Shown one piece after another: positions 11,211 to 22,411 of a stretch of DNA of 64,000 nucleotides. The DNA comes from Vespa crabro (taxonomy: Eukaryota; Arthropoda; Insecta; Hymenoptera; Vespidae): the NCBI RefSeq assembly GCF_910589235.1, contig NC_060964.1, positions 5,056,992-5,120,991 of the forward strand, in the 5' to 3' direction. The translations under genes and the position numbers were made by a program. The notes under the pieces are model-generated. The model was not told the origin of the DNA. It was given only the letters and a program-made list of their open reading frames with translations, and searched no databases. Each line of letters begins with the position of its first letter. The stretch's first letter is position 1.

Positions 11211-11575
11211 ACTATAAATAAAATTGATACATTAACGTTCGGCCGTTCCGAATTACATCGATGTCCTTTTGCTTCTTATCGCTCCATTTTTCATCGCTGC
11301 CGACAGAGAAAAAGAGAAAGAGCAAGAGAGAAAGCGAGATCTTCTTTTTCCGATCGCGAGCACCGGTAGAAAGAAACACGAGCGTCCCGCGGCGAGTCGG
11401 ATTCACCTCGACCGAATTCCAGTTAAAACCGAGCAATACGATTCCTCTTTCTACTTCTATCTACGTATATTCCTCCTTGCACTCCTCTCTTCGCTTACTT
11501 GGAATAGGCGAGAGAACCTGAATTCCAAAAAAAAAAAGGCGGCAAAAAAGCGTTTTAGTGGGCTCATAAAAACCA

Positions 11576-11580
<5 letters not shown>

Positions 11581-11637
<57 letters not shown>
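11581..11637 (+). repeat. (GA)26 microsatellite
   Basis: Nearly pure GA dinucleotides. Confidence 0.95.
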
Positions 11638-11639
<2 letters not shown>

Positions 11640-12067
11640 CTCGCTTCTCGTGTTCTAACAGATGTAACGCGTCGCTTAATGCGGTTAACCTGTCGCAAGA
11701 TGGACCGAGAGAAGCGCGCCTAGCCGAAAACCAGTGAAATCGATACCGGACAAGATTTACGATCGGCACCGAAAGACCCGGAACTGCGTCCATGAATTAC
11801 TTACGATCTTACCCACCAATTTCGAGTTCAACCGAGACAAAAGATTATTATTTCGTCCATTTTTTATAAACCCTTTTTTCTCATTTCTACGCAACGTTAA
11901 ACTAGAATTTATACTTTCAACAAGAAAGGGTATGAGAGTTCTAAGAAAGATTTAGACGTAAGCGTCGTTGAATTGCCGTTTCTATCGTCTTAATTAAATC
12001 AAAAAAAGGCGTTCGTTATAAGATGATACATCGCTTGAGCTCAGAAGATTAGAACTGTTTCCCTTTA

Positions 12068-12178
12068 AAATTTTTTTGTTTCTTTTTTGTTCCTTTTGTG
12101 GTTGTTGTTTTTCCGTTCGTTCTTTTTTTTTCTCTTTTTCTTTTTTTTTTTTTATTCTCTTCTCTTCCTTTCTCTTTA
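12068..12178 (+). repeat. T-rich tract
   Basis: T runs broken by C and occasional G. Confidence 0.85.
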
Positions 12179-13069
12179 GATCGAAAGATATACATATGAC
12201 AGATTTCTCGAAGTAGCTCTCCGTTCGTTATTAAGACTTCATATTCGTGACTCGTTGGCATTACCAAAAGCGACGAAACACAGTTTCGCCGCGCCTTTGA
12301 CTTCTCTACGGTAAGAAACCATGCGGTTGGTAGCAACCGTGGCAACAGCAACAAAGTCGCGACTGCAACAACACAACTGAGGGTTCTCGCTTTTGAACGT
12401 CGAGTCGAACGAAACGTTTATCAAGTACCAACGCAAACGTCTATCTCGACGCTCTATCCGTTCCTTTTTCCAAGTACCTCTATCTATCTCCAGTTAACGT
12501 AATGTTGTGTCGGTAGTACGGTAGATATATCTACATTGTAAGAACGATGTTTAGGAAGAGATCGAAAGGTTGAACGAGTCGACGTTAGCGAGCGCGAACG
12601 AGAGTGACGTGACGCACTCTTTCGACTCCCCGTGGTCATCGAGAAATGTTAATTAAACGCCTTTCCTATATAAGGATCCAAGTAGTGTTCTATACGGCGC
12701 ATTAGAAGGCCTTAGATTCCATATTAACTACGAAAGAGTTCGACGGGGAATGTTTCCTTCTTTATTCGGATTTAACGGGAGTACCAGATGAACGAGCTCT
12801 TTTTGAATGATCGCTTACACACTTCCTCTCATATAATCTTTCTATACGTACATTTGTATGTAAAGTTCTCAAAGGGATTCAACGTGAATTCATTCGTTTT
12901 AAAGATAGTATCAATACGGATCATTTCTAATTTTACGTTTGAGAGCATTTTTAGCTTTAGACCGAGCATTAGACCTCTTTTCGCGATTCGTCCATTAGAT
13001 CCGTCTAATTGATTAACTCGTATGTATAACATAGGCTTCGTTTGTTTCCTTTGATAACATATGTTGTCG

Positions 13070-13120
13070 TTTTATTTTTTTTTTCTCTCTTCCTTTTTTT
13101 TTTTCTTCTTTTTCTCATTT
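13070..13120 (+). repeat. T-rich tract
   Basis: T and C only, apart from the edges. Confidence 0.85.
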
Positions 13121-13519
13121 TAAATCTTTGAATACTTGGAGAAGAACGACCGACAGCACGTGCTCGTTCGCCCGAAGAAAGACATTTCGGGTAAACCGCG
13201 GTTAGTCCAAACACCAATGATTTCAACTCATCGGGGTCGAGAAGGAGGAAGGATTTTACGGTGAGGTTATAAGAAGGGGAACGTCTTTTCGATGGTGACC
13301 GAGATGGTGCCTTGAGAGAAGAAGAAGACCGCTCGAGCGACTCGCCTAGGGGCCTTTAAAATAAACCAATAAAGCGACGCGTTTCACACGCGTTTACGTC
13401 TCGTACACGTCGCAATCTCCGTCCTTCTCGTCGTTCCCCCGCAATAAAAGTAAAACTTTTAAGTTCGAAAGAAGTAGCCGACGTTGCCGGACTCGATCCC
13501 TTAAAATTCGTTACCCACT

Positions 13520-13671
13520 CATTCTCTTTTATTTTTTCCTTTCTCATTTCTTTGTCTTTTTTATTTTTTTTTTTTCGTTCTCTCTTCTTTTCTTCCTTTC
13601 CTCTAATTTTTTTTTTTTAGGTCACACCGACGCGTCGTTCGTACCTTTTATCGTTTTTCCTTCTTCCTCGA

Positions 13672-13717
<46 letters not shown>
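13520..13717 (+). repeat. T-rich tract, then A10(TA)18
   Basis: A pyrimidine tract ends in poly-T and TAG at 13620 (acceptor-like by chance). A10 at 13671 and (TA)n at 13681-13717 follow. Confidence 0.9.
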
Positions 13718-13720
<3 letters not shown>

Positions 13721-13871
13721 ATATTTTCGTTGGTACGCGGAAAATGGGCGTGGAGTTCTTTATAACATCCTACTATTAAAAAAGTGGTCCATGGAAGAAC
13801 GATCCCTCCTTTCATTTTCTCGATCGTATCGGAACAATCATCGATCCGTTTCTCCTTTTCGTTATTTCTTT

Positions 13872-13903
13872 TTCATTATTTTTTTTTTTTTTTTCTTTGC
13901 CGT
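13872..13903 (+). repeat. poly-T run
   Basis: About 17 consecutive T within a T-rich stretch. Confidence 0.85.
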
Positions 13904-14081
13904 TCCGTTAAAATAGTAGACCACACAAGATGCGATTGAATTTTGACAGATTTTCTAAAGTCTCGAAAGTAACGATCCGGCAACGTCGTCGTGTTGGTCG
14001 TCCTGTAAAGCATATGCCGTCTAACGTATATACAGACTGTTCGTAAACGTAGGATATCTCTTCCACGAAAGGGGGCGGAAT

Positions 14082-14122
14082 ATGAAAGAAGCTGTGCTGA
14101 CTCAACGGAGTCACGGAGAAAG
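14082..14122 (+). other. candidate first coding exon
   Basis: ATG at 14082 starts MKEAVLTQRSHGE and runs into the donor AAAG|GTAAGC. The segment is free of simple repeats. It is too short to assign, and no partner acceptor with a continuing frame was found nearby. Confidence 0.1.
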
Positions 14123-14640
14123 GTAAGCAAACTCACTGTCTTATTTCGTACTGATCCAAACCAAAATCACGCGAGAAAAGGGAAATCCTGAGAAGTTTGA
14201 TGAGGAGAGCCTACTTGGAAAAGAGCCGGATGGTTTATCACATAGTTTACGATTTCGACGGATAACGAAAACCGTTCCTTCTCGTCCGATACAACACGAT
14301 GTTTCTCTACTCCAAGGATGTTATTTATTTAATCTGTATATAAGTTGAAGTAGAGTTTAAAACGGTGAATTTTACGAGGTATGATTTTTCAATGGAAGTG
14401 AAAGATTGCTAGTACAATAGAGATTAAAAGGAAAACTATCTTTCTTCGAACCTTTAAATGAACGAATCGGTCTAAGTTAAATTAAAAGGAAGATGGATGT
14501 TGGAATCTTAGTCGGCGCTTTGCGGAAATCACGTAGCGATTATCTTTTTAATATACCGTCGTTCCGTCCGCAAATTCTCTTGCTTGTTTCTCTCGCGTTT
14601 CGTTATATTCACATACGAGGAATACGTCCACGGAATGTAA
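14123..14640. other. non-coding
   Basis: Complex sequence without arrays; nothing recognised. Confidence 0.5.
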
Positions 14641-14780
14641 AAAAAATTAAAGAAAGAAAGAGAGAAAAAAAAATCGTGAAGGAAAAAGAGAGACAAGAGA
14701 TAAAGAAAAGAAAACCAAACGGTGAGAGTGAGACGAAACGAGTTAGAGAGAGAGAGAGAGAGGGAGAGAGAGAGAGAGAT
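14641..14780 (+). repeat. purine-rich tract ending in (GA)n
   Basis: A-rich purines, then GA dinucleotides from 14744. Confidence 0.85.
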
Positions 14781-15288
14781 AACAAGAGAAAAGAAACTTG
14801 GGTACTGGAAGAAGAGAACGCAATATACGGGAATATACGAGCGTATAAGAAAGATAGAGAGAAAGAAAAGTAGAAGGCGTGTGTAGATCTAGCCAGAGAC
14901 ATCCGAGAATCATTCTACGTATCAATTAGAGAAGCAGCTATTAATTTCTAAAGAGGTAACAGGCATGTTAACAGAGAATAACATTTTTCTCATTCAATCT
15001 CTTCATCTTTCTCACGACGGGACTATAATCCATTGCTATAGAGCGCATAGTAGGTAAAGCTCACTACGACGAAGAGCTTTATATATTTTCTCTCTTTCTC
15101 TTCTTCTCGCTTGGCCTAATCTTGAAAATCGAGTGCTTCGTTGTCGCCGTTAGAGCCGACGGCCATTAATAGATATGTCAGGCGCTGCCAATTAAGAACG
15201 GGTATATCGGTCCCCGCACGATTAATCCTGCCGCGAGACCTCGCGAGTGCATCGCGCGAGAGATCGTTGCTCCTTTACATTAAAGTAA

Positions 15289-15306
15289 GAGAAGAAAAAA
15301 GAAAAG

Positions 15307-15347
<41 letters not shown>

Positions 15348-15493
15348 AGAGAGAATGGTAGAAAAAGGAAAGGGGAAACGATCCTGCGCGACGCGACAAA
15401 ACAGCGTGTCGTCGTGGTACGTTGTTAAAGAGACTCTCTTCCTTCTTGAAAGAGAAAGAGGAAAAAAGTATGAGAGAGGAGAGGAGAGCACAA

Positions 15494-15526
<33 letters not shown>
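15289..15526 (+). repeat. opposed (GA)n and (CT)n arrays
   Basis: (GA)n at 15310-15345 in a purine tract faces (CT)15 at 15496-15526 across about 150 bp. Confidence 0.9.
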
Positions 15527-15530
<4 letters not shown>

Positions 15531-15670
15531 TCATATACACGTACATTGACGTAGCGTATGTACGCCCATGCAGGCGTGTAACGGAAGTGTGCTCGCGTCG
15601 ACAAATTTGTGGGATACCCGTATAACCCTTAGCTTTGTGCGTACCGTTTATTTCGCCGAATAACTTGTCG

Positions 15671-15869
15671 GATAATAATGATAATGACATTAATAATAAT
15701 AATAATAATAAATAATGATAATAATGATAATAATAATAATAATAATAATAAAAATAATAATAATCATAAAAATAATCTTCATCACCATTATCATCATCGT
15801 CATCATCATCGTCGTTGTCGTCGTCGTCGTCATCATAAAAATAATAATAACAACAACAATAATAATAAG
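15671..15869 (+). repeat. 200-bp compound trinucleotide array
   Basis: AAT/GAT triplets, then CAT, then CGT, then AAT/AAC triplets, almost all in one register. Frames crossing it translate as poly-N/H or, on the minus strand, poly-Y/D. Confidence 0.95.
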
Positions 15870-16130
15870 TTGTCGCGAACACAGTTGATCCTTGTATTCG
15901 TCACAGGCACGAACTCAAGCACATCCGTAAGAGAAACCGCAAGGAATAAGAAAGATTCCTTTTAGATCTTGATCGTCGTCGCGAGCATAGAAATATAGAT
16001 ATACATTGATACGTAGGCGAAAGATGCTCGGCTAATAAAAAAGTCAAAGAAGAAGGGAAGTCGAAGTGGTGTCGTAATCGATGATAATCGTAATGCGAAG
16101 AGGCGAACCGAGAATGACGAGCATTCTTCG

Positions 16131-16147
16131 TTGTTTTTTTTTCTTTT

Positions 16148-16200
<53 letters not shown>

Positions 16201-16215
16201 CTTTTATTTTTCTTC
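16131..16215 (+). repeat. (CT)22 in a pyrimidine tract
   Basis: Pure CT at 16152-16196 inside T-rich DNA. Confidence 0.95.
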
Positions 16216-16466
16216 CACCACTACCACCTACTTCTTCTTATGCTTCGTCTATTTCTCCTAACAAATCGCTACGCTCGTTCACCTCCGACGTCGATATGAG
16301 CATCGCGCACACGGAGAAGAAGTTGAGAAATACAAGACTATCGTAACTCACGATCGTCCAGAAAAATCAATTCCTTTGAACGCCCTTGTCGCGATGAGTC
16401 GCGTCATGATGGCTTCGCGCTTCCCTCGATCTTTCGCGGTACTGCGCATAGTATTAACGAACTTAT

Positions 16467-16497
16467 AAAAGAGAAAGAGAGAGAGAGAGAGAGAGGG
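16467..16497 (+). repeat. (GA)n microsatellite
   Basis: Short, nearly pure GA run. Confidence 0.9.
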
Positions 16498-16678
16498 ACA
16501 AAAATGACAATCAAAATAATCGACCTCGAATCTCTTGTACGGACGAACGATCACGCTCCTTCGGGGACAACATTGAAATACTTGGAGCGAGATGCCAAGG
16601 CGATTTGTTGGCATGTTAAAGAGCATGGGATATGACGAGCCGCGCGTGCGAGAAAAGAAATAAAGAAAAGGAAGAGTT

Positions 16679-16684
16679 AGTTCT

Positions 16685-16749
<65 letters not shown>

Positions 16750-16779
16750 TTCTTCTTCTTCTTCTTCTTCTTCTTCTTT
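16679..16779 (+). repeat. (CTT)33 microsatellite
   Basis: About 100 bp of CTT with two CTC variants. It yields poly-E/poly-R on the minus strand and poly-L on the plus strand, none of them genuine proteins. Confidence 0.95.
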
Positions 16780-16934
16780 GTGTTTGCCTCTGGTCGTTTC
16801 TGACCCCACACACAAGGTCATCACTGGGGTAAACCGAAGTATGGACTTTACTGCTGGCTGTCCCTCGAACTGATAGTAACGTCATCCATGTGATTTGTGG
16901 TCCATCGTATGGGGAGGTGCTACGTGAAAACGAG

Positions 16935-16936
16935 AC

Positions 16937-16977
<41 letters not shown>

Positions 16978-17020
16978 CTTTTTAAATTCTCCCTCTCTTT
17001 CTCTCTCTTTTTCTCTCTTT
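16935..17020 (+). repeat. (CT)n(CTTT)n pyrimidine tract
   Basis: CT dinucleotides pass into CTTT tetramers, then mixed CT. It would serve as the polypyrimidine tract for the candidate exon at 17029. Confidence 0.9.
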
Positions 17021-17028
17021 CGAAGCAG

Positions 17029-17109
17029 CAACGCGTATAATGATCAAGGAATGCGTTTTTCACGCTTCTCAATTCGAATTTGCCGTTGGTGTATTAAACG
17101 CGAGAGATG
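17029..17109 (+). other. candidate short exon
   Basis: A long CT-rich tract ends in GAAGCAG, followed by 81 nt ending ATG|GTAAGA. Two frames are open; one includes an ATG at 17040 reading MIKECVFHASQFEFAVG and on. The following 228 nt would form a compact intron ending TTTTTTCCTTCAG at 17337. I recognise no protein. A spliced non-coding RNA or chance are both plausible. Confidence 0.12.
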
Positions 17110-17337
17110 GTAAGAAAGAGTCCCATGTTGCTTCCTCGCTGTTCAAGCGAGGATCAGCGACGATCAACGCCGCGGGCAGAAAAGTTCATCGGGGGTCGAC
17201 GACGAGCGTCATCATCTTGACACGTTCAATGTATCCGAATATTCAACGACGTTGTTCGAAAGAAATTCTTGCAAAGCTGACGTCTTAACTTCTTTAATCG
17301 AATCACTCGCGATTCTTTATATCCTTTTTTCCTTCAG

Positions 17338-17374
17338 GCAATTCATAGTTCCGTCGCGTTGATCGGTTAAACAG
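17338..17374 (+). other. candidate 37-nt exon with stops
   Basis: This segment lies between a good acceptor (TTTTTTCCTTCAG) and a good donor (AAACAG|GTAGGT). All three frames contain a stop, so it can only be untranslated or a terminal coding piece. Spliced to 17029-17109 it ends both open frames within ten codons. Confidence 0.1.
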
Positions 17375-18011
17375 GTAGGTATGCATATGCGATTAGTCAT
17401 ACTAGCTCTTTGCAAATTTCCCGTAGCGTTCGATATTACTTATAATGTTAATAAAATTCTTATTCGTTAAAAATGACGCGTGTGAACGAAGAATGTAGCA
17501 CATAAGGCGTTTGGATCACCTTCGTCACGCTCGATCGGTCACGATCGACGTGAAAACCATCACTTGTGTATGACTCCCTTTTACTGACTTTTTCTTTCTC
17601 TCATTCTCTCTTTCTCACGAACACCGTGAGTCTTTATGTATTCGCGTAACGTCTTACGTTGAATATGCAATGTTTCTACGAAGAGACACACCAAACAACC
17701 AAAACAACACGAATTTCGCGTTTAGACAATACGAATAGGTATCTTTTCGATTTCGTCGAATTCCCAATGCTTACGAATTTTCTTACGAAAACGTATTTAG
17801 AATTGAGAAATAGGAAGAGAATATAACGAAATAAAAGTATGTAGATATTTGCATGTAGGTATCGTTGTGTCGAAGTTTGTCTAAGAACGACGAGGATGAT
17901 GACGAAAACAAGAACTGCCTCGGTCATTCGCGCGAAACAGGTTCACGCTTAACCGGGTGGACGTTTAGACGGCGGCCTGCCAATTAGTCGCAGGCTTGCC
18001 TTTTCGAGGGA
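17375..18011. other. non-coding
   Basis: Complex sequence; nothing recognised. Confidence 0.5.
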
Positions 18012-18094
18012 ACGAAAAGAAAAAAAAAAACAAAAAAAAAAAGAAAAAGAAAAAGAAAAAGAAAAAGAAAGAACAAGAAGAAGAAAAAATAAAG
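18012..18094 (+). repeat. A-rich tract with (AAAAAG)n
   Basis: Poly-A with C, then AAAAAG hexamers. Confidence 0.9.
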
Positions 18095-18332
18095 AATTAG
18101 GACTAAGAAGAACAGTGGCTTTTGTCGTGCGATAGGCGTCAACTTTTAGGGCTAAAGTCAGTGTTTTCCCCCGAATTTGCAAGTTAATAATGGAGGATAT
18201 AACGTTGATTAAAATTTATGAATATTCGAAGGGTAAGTCAACGTAACACGTAGAATTTTATAAGAGGAAAAATAAGAGGAAAACAAAATGAGAACGGGGA
18301 AAAGGAAATGAGAGCATTGCGAGAGCGTCACA

Positions 18333-18347
18333 CGTGAGAGAGTGATA

Positions 18348-18386
<39 letters not shown>

Positions 18387-18401
18387 AGGGAGAAAGAAAA
18401 A
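18333..18401 (+). repeat. (GA)n tract
   Basis: GA dinucleotides, pure at 18353-18382. Confidence 0.9.
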
Positions 18402-18539
18402 GTCGAGTACACTGAAACAACTTTTAACCCTTTTCGCGCGAGCCTGGCTGTTCTTACTTGGTTGGAACCCCGTTGAGCTAATATCCACGCGCGAGCATAA
18501 TGAAAAAAAAAGAGGCAGACATTCCGGTAGAGTAAGGGC

Positions 18540-18674
18540 GTTTCCGTTTCCCGTTTCACACGACCCGGCCAGAATGTCGCCGATGAACTCGTCCGGCAGA
18601 AGGCGAGAACCCGCCGCGACGACGTTCTCCGGATTCCTCTCGGCTACGCTCGACCGATCAGCACCTTCTGCCAT
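18540..18674 (-). other. complex block with minus-strand open frame, unrecognised
   Basis: From an ATG ending at 18674 the minus strand reads MAEGADRSSVAERNPENV and continues through LLPDEFIGDILAGSCETGNG before entering poly-A/T and CT repeats. The plus strand is also open across much of the block. Composition is protein-like for about 45 residues, but there is no clear splice donor and no family I know. It could be a non-coding element. Confidence 0.12.
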
Positions 18675-18926
18675 GTTCGTTATATTACTTTGTTAGGATG
18701 AAAGTATAAACTAAGAAGCTTCGTTCCTTTGGTTGATCTCTTTTCCTTTTCTTCCCTTTCTTCTTTCCTTTTAGTTTTCTGAATGTTTTTACGCATCGTT
18801 AGCTCCTCTTTGAAGCATTCAAATCACCGCTATACGAATCTTTACTGTCTATGTATCTATACGTATTTGTTTCTATAACGATGCGTTGACATACATTTCG
18901 TTTGGTGTATTAGAACAACAAGTTAT

Positions 18927-18988
18927 TGAAAGAAAGAGAAAGAGAGAGAGAGAAAGAGGGAGGGAGAGATAGATAGAGAGAGATAAAG
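18927..18988 (+). repeat. GA/GATA purine tract
   Basis: Imperfect GA, GGGA and GATA units. Confidence 0.85.
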
Positions 18989-20037
18989 TATTACGTTATG
19001 AACGTCAGTTTTCCTTGACGATCAGAGACGTATTTTATTCTTAAAGAAGAATATTCATTCGGATTCTTTCCAACGCGTAAATCGCGAGAAGAGTTGTCCT
19101 CCAACTTTCCTTCTCCCATTTTTCTCTTTCTGTTCGTCACGAGACGTTGGCCTTTTTGCAGGGACTTTTAAACGGCGACGACAAAAAGCGAAACCCTTCT
19201 GGCACGCGAGCACCAGTCGCTTAAAGGATTCTCTTTCTTCCTCTTTCTCCCTCTTTCTCTCTAGCTTTATCTCTTTTCTCCGTGTCTCCGTCTCTCGTCC
19301 AACTAATTCGTTTATTAAAATGGATGTCCTTCGTCTTTACGATGCTTTGTAAGCGCGCGCCTGGACCGCCGGCAAAAACATTCCACCGCGAATACGTGAC
19401 GTTTACATCGTCGAGCGGTTGCTATAACCGGTGCTTCTTGCGACCTCTTACATCTCCATGTTCGTTAAAAATAATTACGAAGTCGTGCAAGCGATCGGAT
19501 TCTCGCTGGATAACATCGCGCTCGCGTCGAATAATTTTATTGCCCACCGACCGTGCTAGCTTGAAATCAGAATATAATATTTGCAAAGAATATTCAAAAA
19601 GCGAATTGGTTCTTGCGTCGCAGTAAGTGGTCTCGAAAGCTATGCGATTGTCGAACGATGAATCGTTCTTTATATATTCTTTCTTTTGCCATCTCGCTAA
19701 GGGATAAAGAAAGAAAGAAAGAGTAAGAGTAATGCAAAGACACGAGAATCGAGTTTTTCGTGCCTTCACATTGTGTCGTCAAAAGCGTAAAAGAAAGCAA
19801 AGTCGAGAAAAAAGAACAGGTGTCTTTAAATTCCCTTTTAATCCATTCTCCTGCATATGACGTATGTATACCGACGCAAGGCGTGTAATCCCTTTCTCCT
19901 TTGACTTGGAAGAAAAGAAAATCCTCTTCTCTTCAGAGCGCTTAATTCGAAAAAGTCCCTTGCCCCCTTCGAAGTCTTTAGAAATTCGTTCTAGGCAACC
20001 TCAAAAATACAATGAAAATGAAGAGTTTCGAAGTGAA
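18989..20037. other. non-coding
   Basis: CpG-containing complex sequence with a pyrimidine stretch near 19225-19290. Frames of up to about 115 codons on both strands have no recognisable motif. Confidence 0.5.
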
Positions 20038-20091
20038 GGAAAGAAAAAAGAAAAAAAAAAAAAAAAAGAAAAAAGGAGAGGAGAACAATCC
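20038..20091 (+). repeat. A-rich purine tract
   Basis: Poly-A with G. Confidence 0.85.
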
Positions 20092-20589
20092 GTAAAAAGT
20101 ACAACGCGAGGAAATTCGTGACGCTCGATTTGTCCCAAATCGACTGACATAAGAGTAACCATGCCGTGTGTCTTCCGGCATGGTTTCTTGAATTTCTAAA
20201 CACGTACGTGAATAACATTCGTAGGCACATTACCTGAACGAACGAACTCGACGTTCTCGCATAGAGAGAAAACGCCTTTTACTAATCCTCGAGAGCAAAC
20301 GTCCGAGCGGCAGCTTCTACTATGAGTTATGGTAAACGGGTGCATAATTTGCCCGTTTCTCATGCTTTCACTTGGCCGTCAAAGCCGCGAGAGGAGACGA
20401 GCGTTCACTGAGCGACGAACGTGAACGTTTCGTTCCGCTCGAGATCGTACTCGACGATATTTGCGCATTTCCTTATCTATTTCGAGATTCACTAGAGGAG
20501 CAAATTTTTTTCGCTTGCCGCGTTTAATGATTAATTCTCTTGGCACTCTCGTTAACGAAATAACGGTGATCGAGAAACCTCGTGATCTC

Positions 20590-20591
<2 letters not shown>

Positions 20592-20636
<45 letters not shown>

Positions 20637-20650
20637 TCTTTCTCTCTCTT
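20592..20650 (+). repeat. (CT)n microsatellite
   Basis: CT dinucleotides ending near TTGTAG (20654), which looks like an acceptor; no open exon follows. Confidence 0.95.
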
Positions 20651-20684
20651 GTAGGAACGCTATAAACCAAATTGGCAGGTGATC

Positions 20685-20820
20685 CAGCGTAATTGACTTT
20701 CCAAGCATGGGGTATTGCAGCCGCGGATTGATGCTTATCCGGCCACGTCCGAAACGTCCGCATTGATTATGCATCTGTGCGATTTATGCGTCGGCACTGC
20801 GACACCCACATACGTTTATC
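20685..20820. other. complex block between two CT arrays
   Basis: About 135 bp of balanced, repeat-free sequence flanked closely by CT arrays. It contains GATTA-type and TTATGC motifs. It looks like a candidate conserved element; unproven. Confidence 0.3.
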
Positions 20821-20829
20821 GTACTGGAT

Positions 20830-20871
20830 TTCTCTCTCTCTCTCTCTCTCTCTCCCTCCCTCCCTCTCTTT
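20830..20871 (+). repeat. (CT)n(CCCT)3 microsatellite
   Basis: CT dinucleotides then CCCT tetramers. Confidence 0.95.
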
Positions 20872-21078
20872 CGGCTTTCTGTTAACGAGCAGAACACGCT
20901 AACGTTTCATTCCAGTAATGAAGAGGAAGAGAGAAATGGACATGGTAATCATCTCGTTTCATTCATTAAATTAGTAAACGATGAAAAGAACATTCTGCTT
21001 GATAATTCATAGTGATTAGAAAATTTCGTGGTAAAATCTTTTCAAGGATTTTTTTTTCATGGCACGTGTTATGAAAGA

Positions 21079-21080
<2 letters not shown>

Positions 21081-21115
<35 letters not shown>
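21081..21115 (+). repeat. (GA)17 microsatellite
   Basis: Pure GA dinucleotides. Confidence 0.95.
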
Positions 21116-21118
<3 letters not shown>

Positions 21119-21249
21119 AAATAGAGAGTGAAAGGAAATATAGAAAGTTGATTTCTCAGCGACTACGAAGTAATTTAATAGAATATAATCGTCTCGTTTA
21201 GAGATAGCGGTGAGAGGGAGAGAGAAGACATTCGTAATACCGGTCAACG

Positions 21250-21480
21250 CCACTTACCGATCCCATTTGTCTTCCCTTCTCGAGTTACAGCGCGACGAAG
21301 CGCATAATCGCGGCAAACAGGGCAGCAAGGCCGCGGGGATCGCTCGATGTAGATACCTACGGACGTACGCGTAACCCGTAATTAATCGTCATCGCATGTT
21401 CGAGATCTTCCTGTTTCGAGTTGGTACAAGATTGGTGCGTGCGCGCGAGCGCGCGCACACGAACGCCGCCATAGAATTCC
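21250..21480. other. GC-rich complex block with CG inverted repeat
   Basis: Repeat-free and CpG-rich. It contains GTGCGCGCG/AGCGCGCGCAC-type arms (9 bp each, 21439-21458), an alternating purine-pyrimidine stretch able to form Z-DNA. A minus-strand donor-like TCG|GTAAGT lies at 21258. Confidence 0.4.
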
Positions 21481-21788
21481 CATAAATCTGATCATCGTCG
21501 AGGACTCCTGCATTTTATTCGTCTCTCTTCACCTCCGGCGATTTTCTGCCGCTTATAAGATCTCGTTCTTATTCTTGATCGTCCTTGAAAGAAGAATGAA
21601 TAAAGAAGTTGAGAGAAGGAGGAGAGAGACAGAACGAAAGAAAAGAAGAATAAAGGGAAAAAGGAATAAAATTTCATATCGAATCGTCCGAGAAAAATGG
21701 TAAATTTCTTTAAGATCGTTCGATATAAAATATAACTCGAGCATGGTCGTACAGTCGAAGATGAAAGACGACGTGTATATCTAAGTAC

Positions 21789-21792
<4 letters not shown>

Positions 21793-21852
<60 letters not shown>

Positions 21853-21864
21853 ATATTATATATG
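21793..21864 (+). repeat. (AT)n microsatellite, ~70 bp
   Basis: Almost pure AT with two TT or AA breaks. Confidence 0.95.
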
Positions 21865-22366
21865 TTATTTAGAATAGATACTGATTTCGGTTGAAAAACT
21901 TTGAATCTTTGTATGTTTGAGATCGAAAGAAGACAAGTTATTCGTTGTCGTTGTGCAGAGAAGGTTATGCGTTCTCTTCGCGTACTCGAAAAACGATCGT
22001 AATATTCCGTTCGCGGATGGTTTCTATGCAAATGTAAGATCGAACGAGAACGTCGTAAGTATTCGAGCGAGAAAAGATCGGTGGTGTATCATCTTTTATA
22101 CGGGAGATCGAGTCAGAGCTTTGAAAACAGCTGGTTTACGAGTTACGGTATATAGACTCGTCGTCGTCGATGATATTGAGAATGCTTAGCGATTCACAGA
22201 CAGGCATATACGTCGTCAAAATTTGCAAAAAGAATATCAATCTAAAGAAACTATTGGAAGAAATAGATTCCCTCTTGGGATATATCGATATTATTTTTTC
22301 ACGGTCGAAAGAAGATGAAAGAGTGATTGTATATACGAGAAGCGTGAACATATGTGAAAATAGTAG

Positions 22367-22367
22367 A

Positions 22368-22411
<44 letters not shown>

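Larger units (their letters stand above)
11638..13519. other. non-coding with two T-rich tracts
   Basis: T-rich runs at 12068-12178 and 13070-13120. The remainder is complex and CpG-containing. Frames here are short and unrecognised. Confidence 0.55.

Noticed and set aside
11500..11540. Minus-strand T-rich tract and TTCAG|GTTCTC as a ratchet point
   Set aside because: The acceptor half is good but GTTCTC is not a usable donor.
13600..13640. Poly-T ending in TAG|GTCACA as another joined splice site
   Set aside because: GTCACA is a poor donor, and the T run is an ordinary simple repeat.
15526..15965. Poly-D/Y and poly-N/H frames
   Set aside because: Translation of the AAT/CAT/CGT mosaic at 15671-15869.
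16348..16885. Long minus-strand frames rich in E or R
   Set aside because: They are read through the (CTT)33 array at 16679-16779. The unique ends show no domain.
20200..20265. Minus-strand GTTCGTTCAG|GTAATG
   Set aside because: AG and GT are adjacent, but the preceding tract is interrupted by G and the donor lacks G at +5.
21492..22031. 179-codon minus-strand frame
   Set aside because: About 25 residues are IYIYIY from the AT array and the rest is unremarkable.
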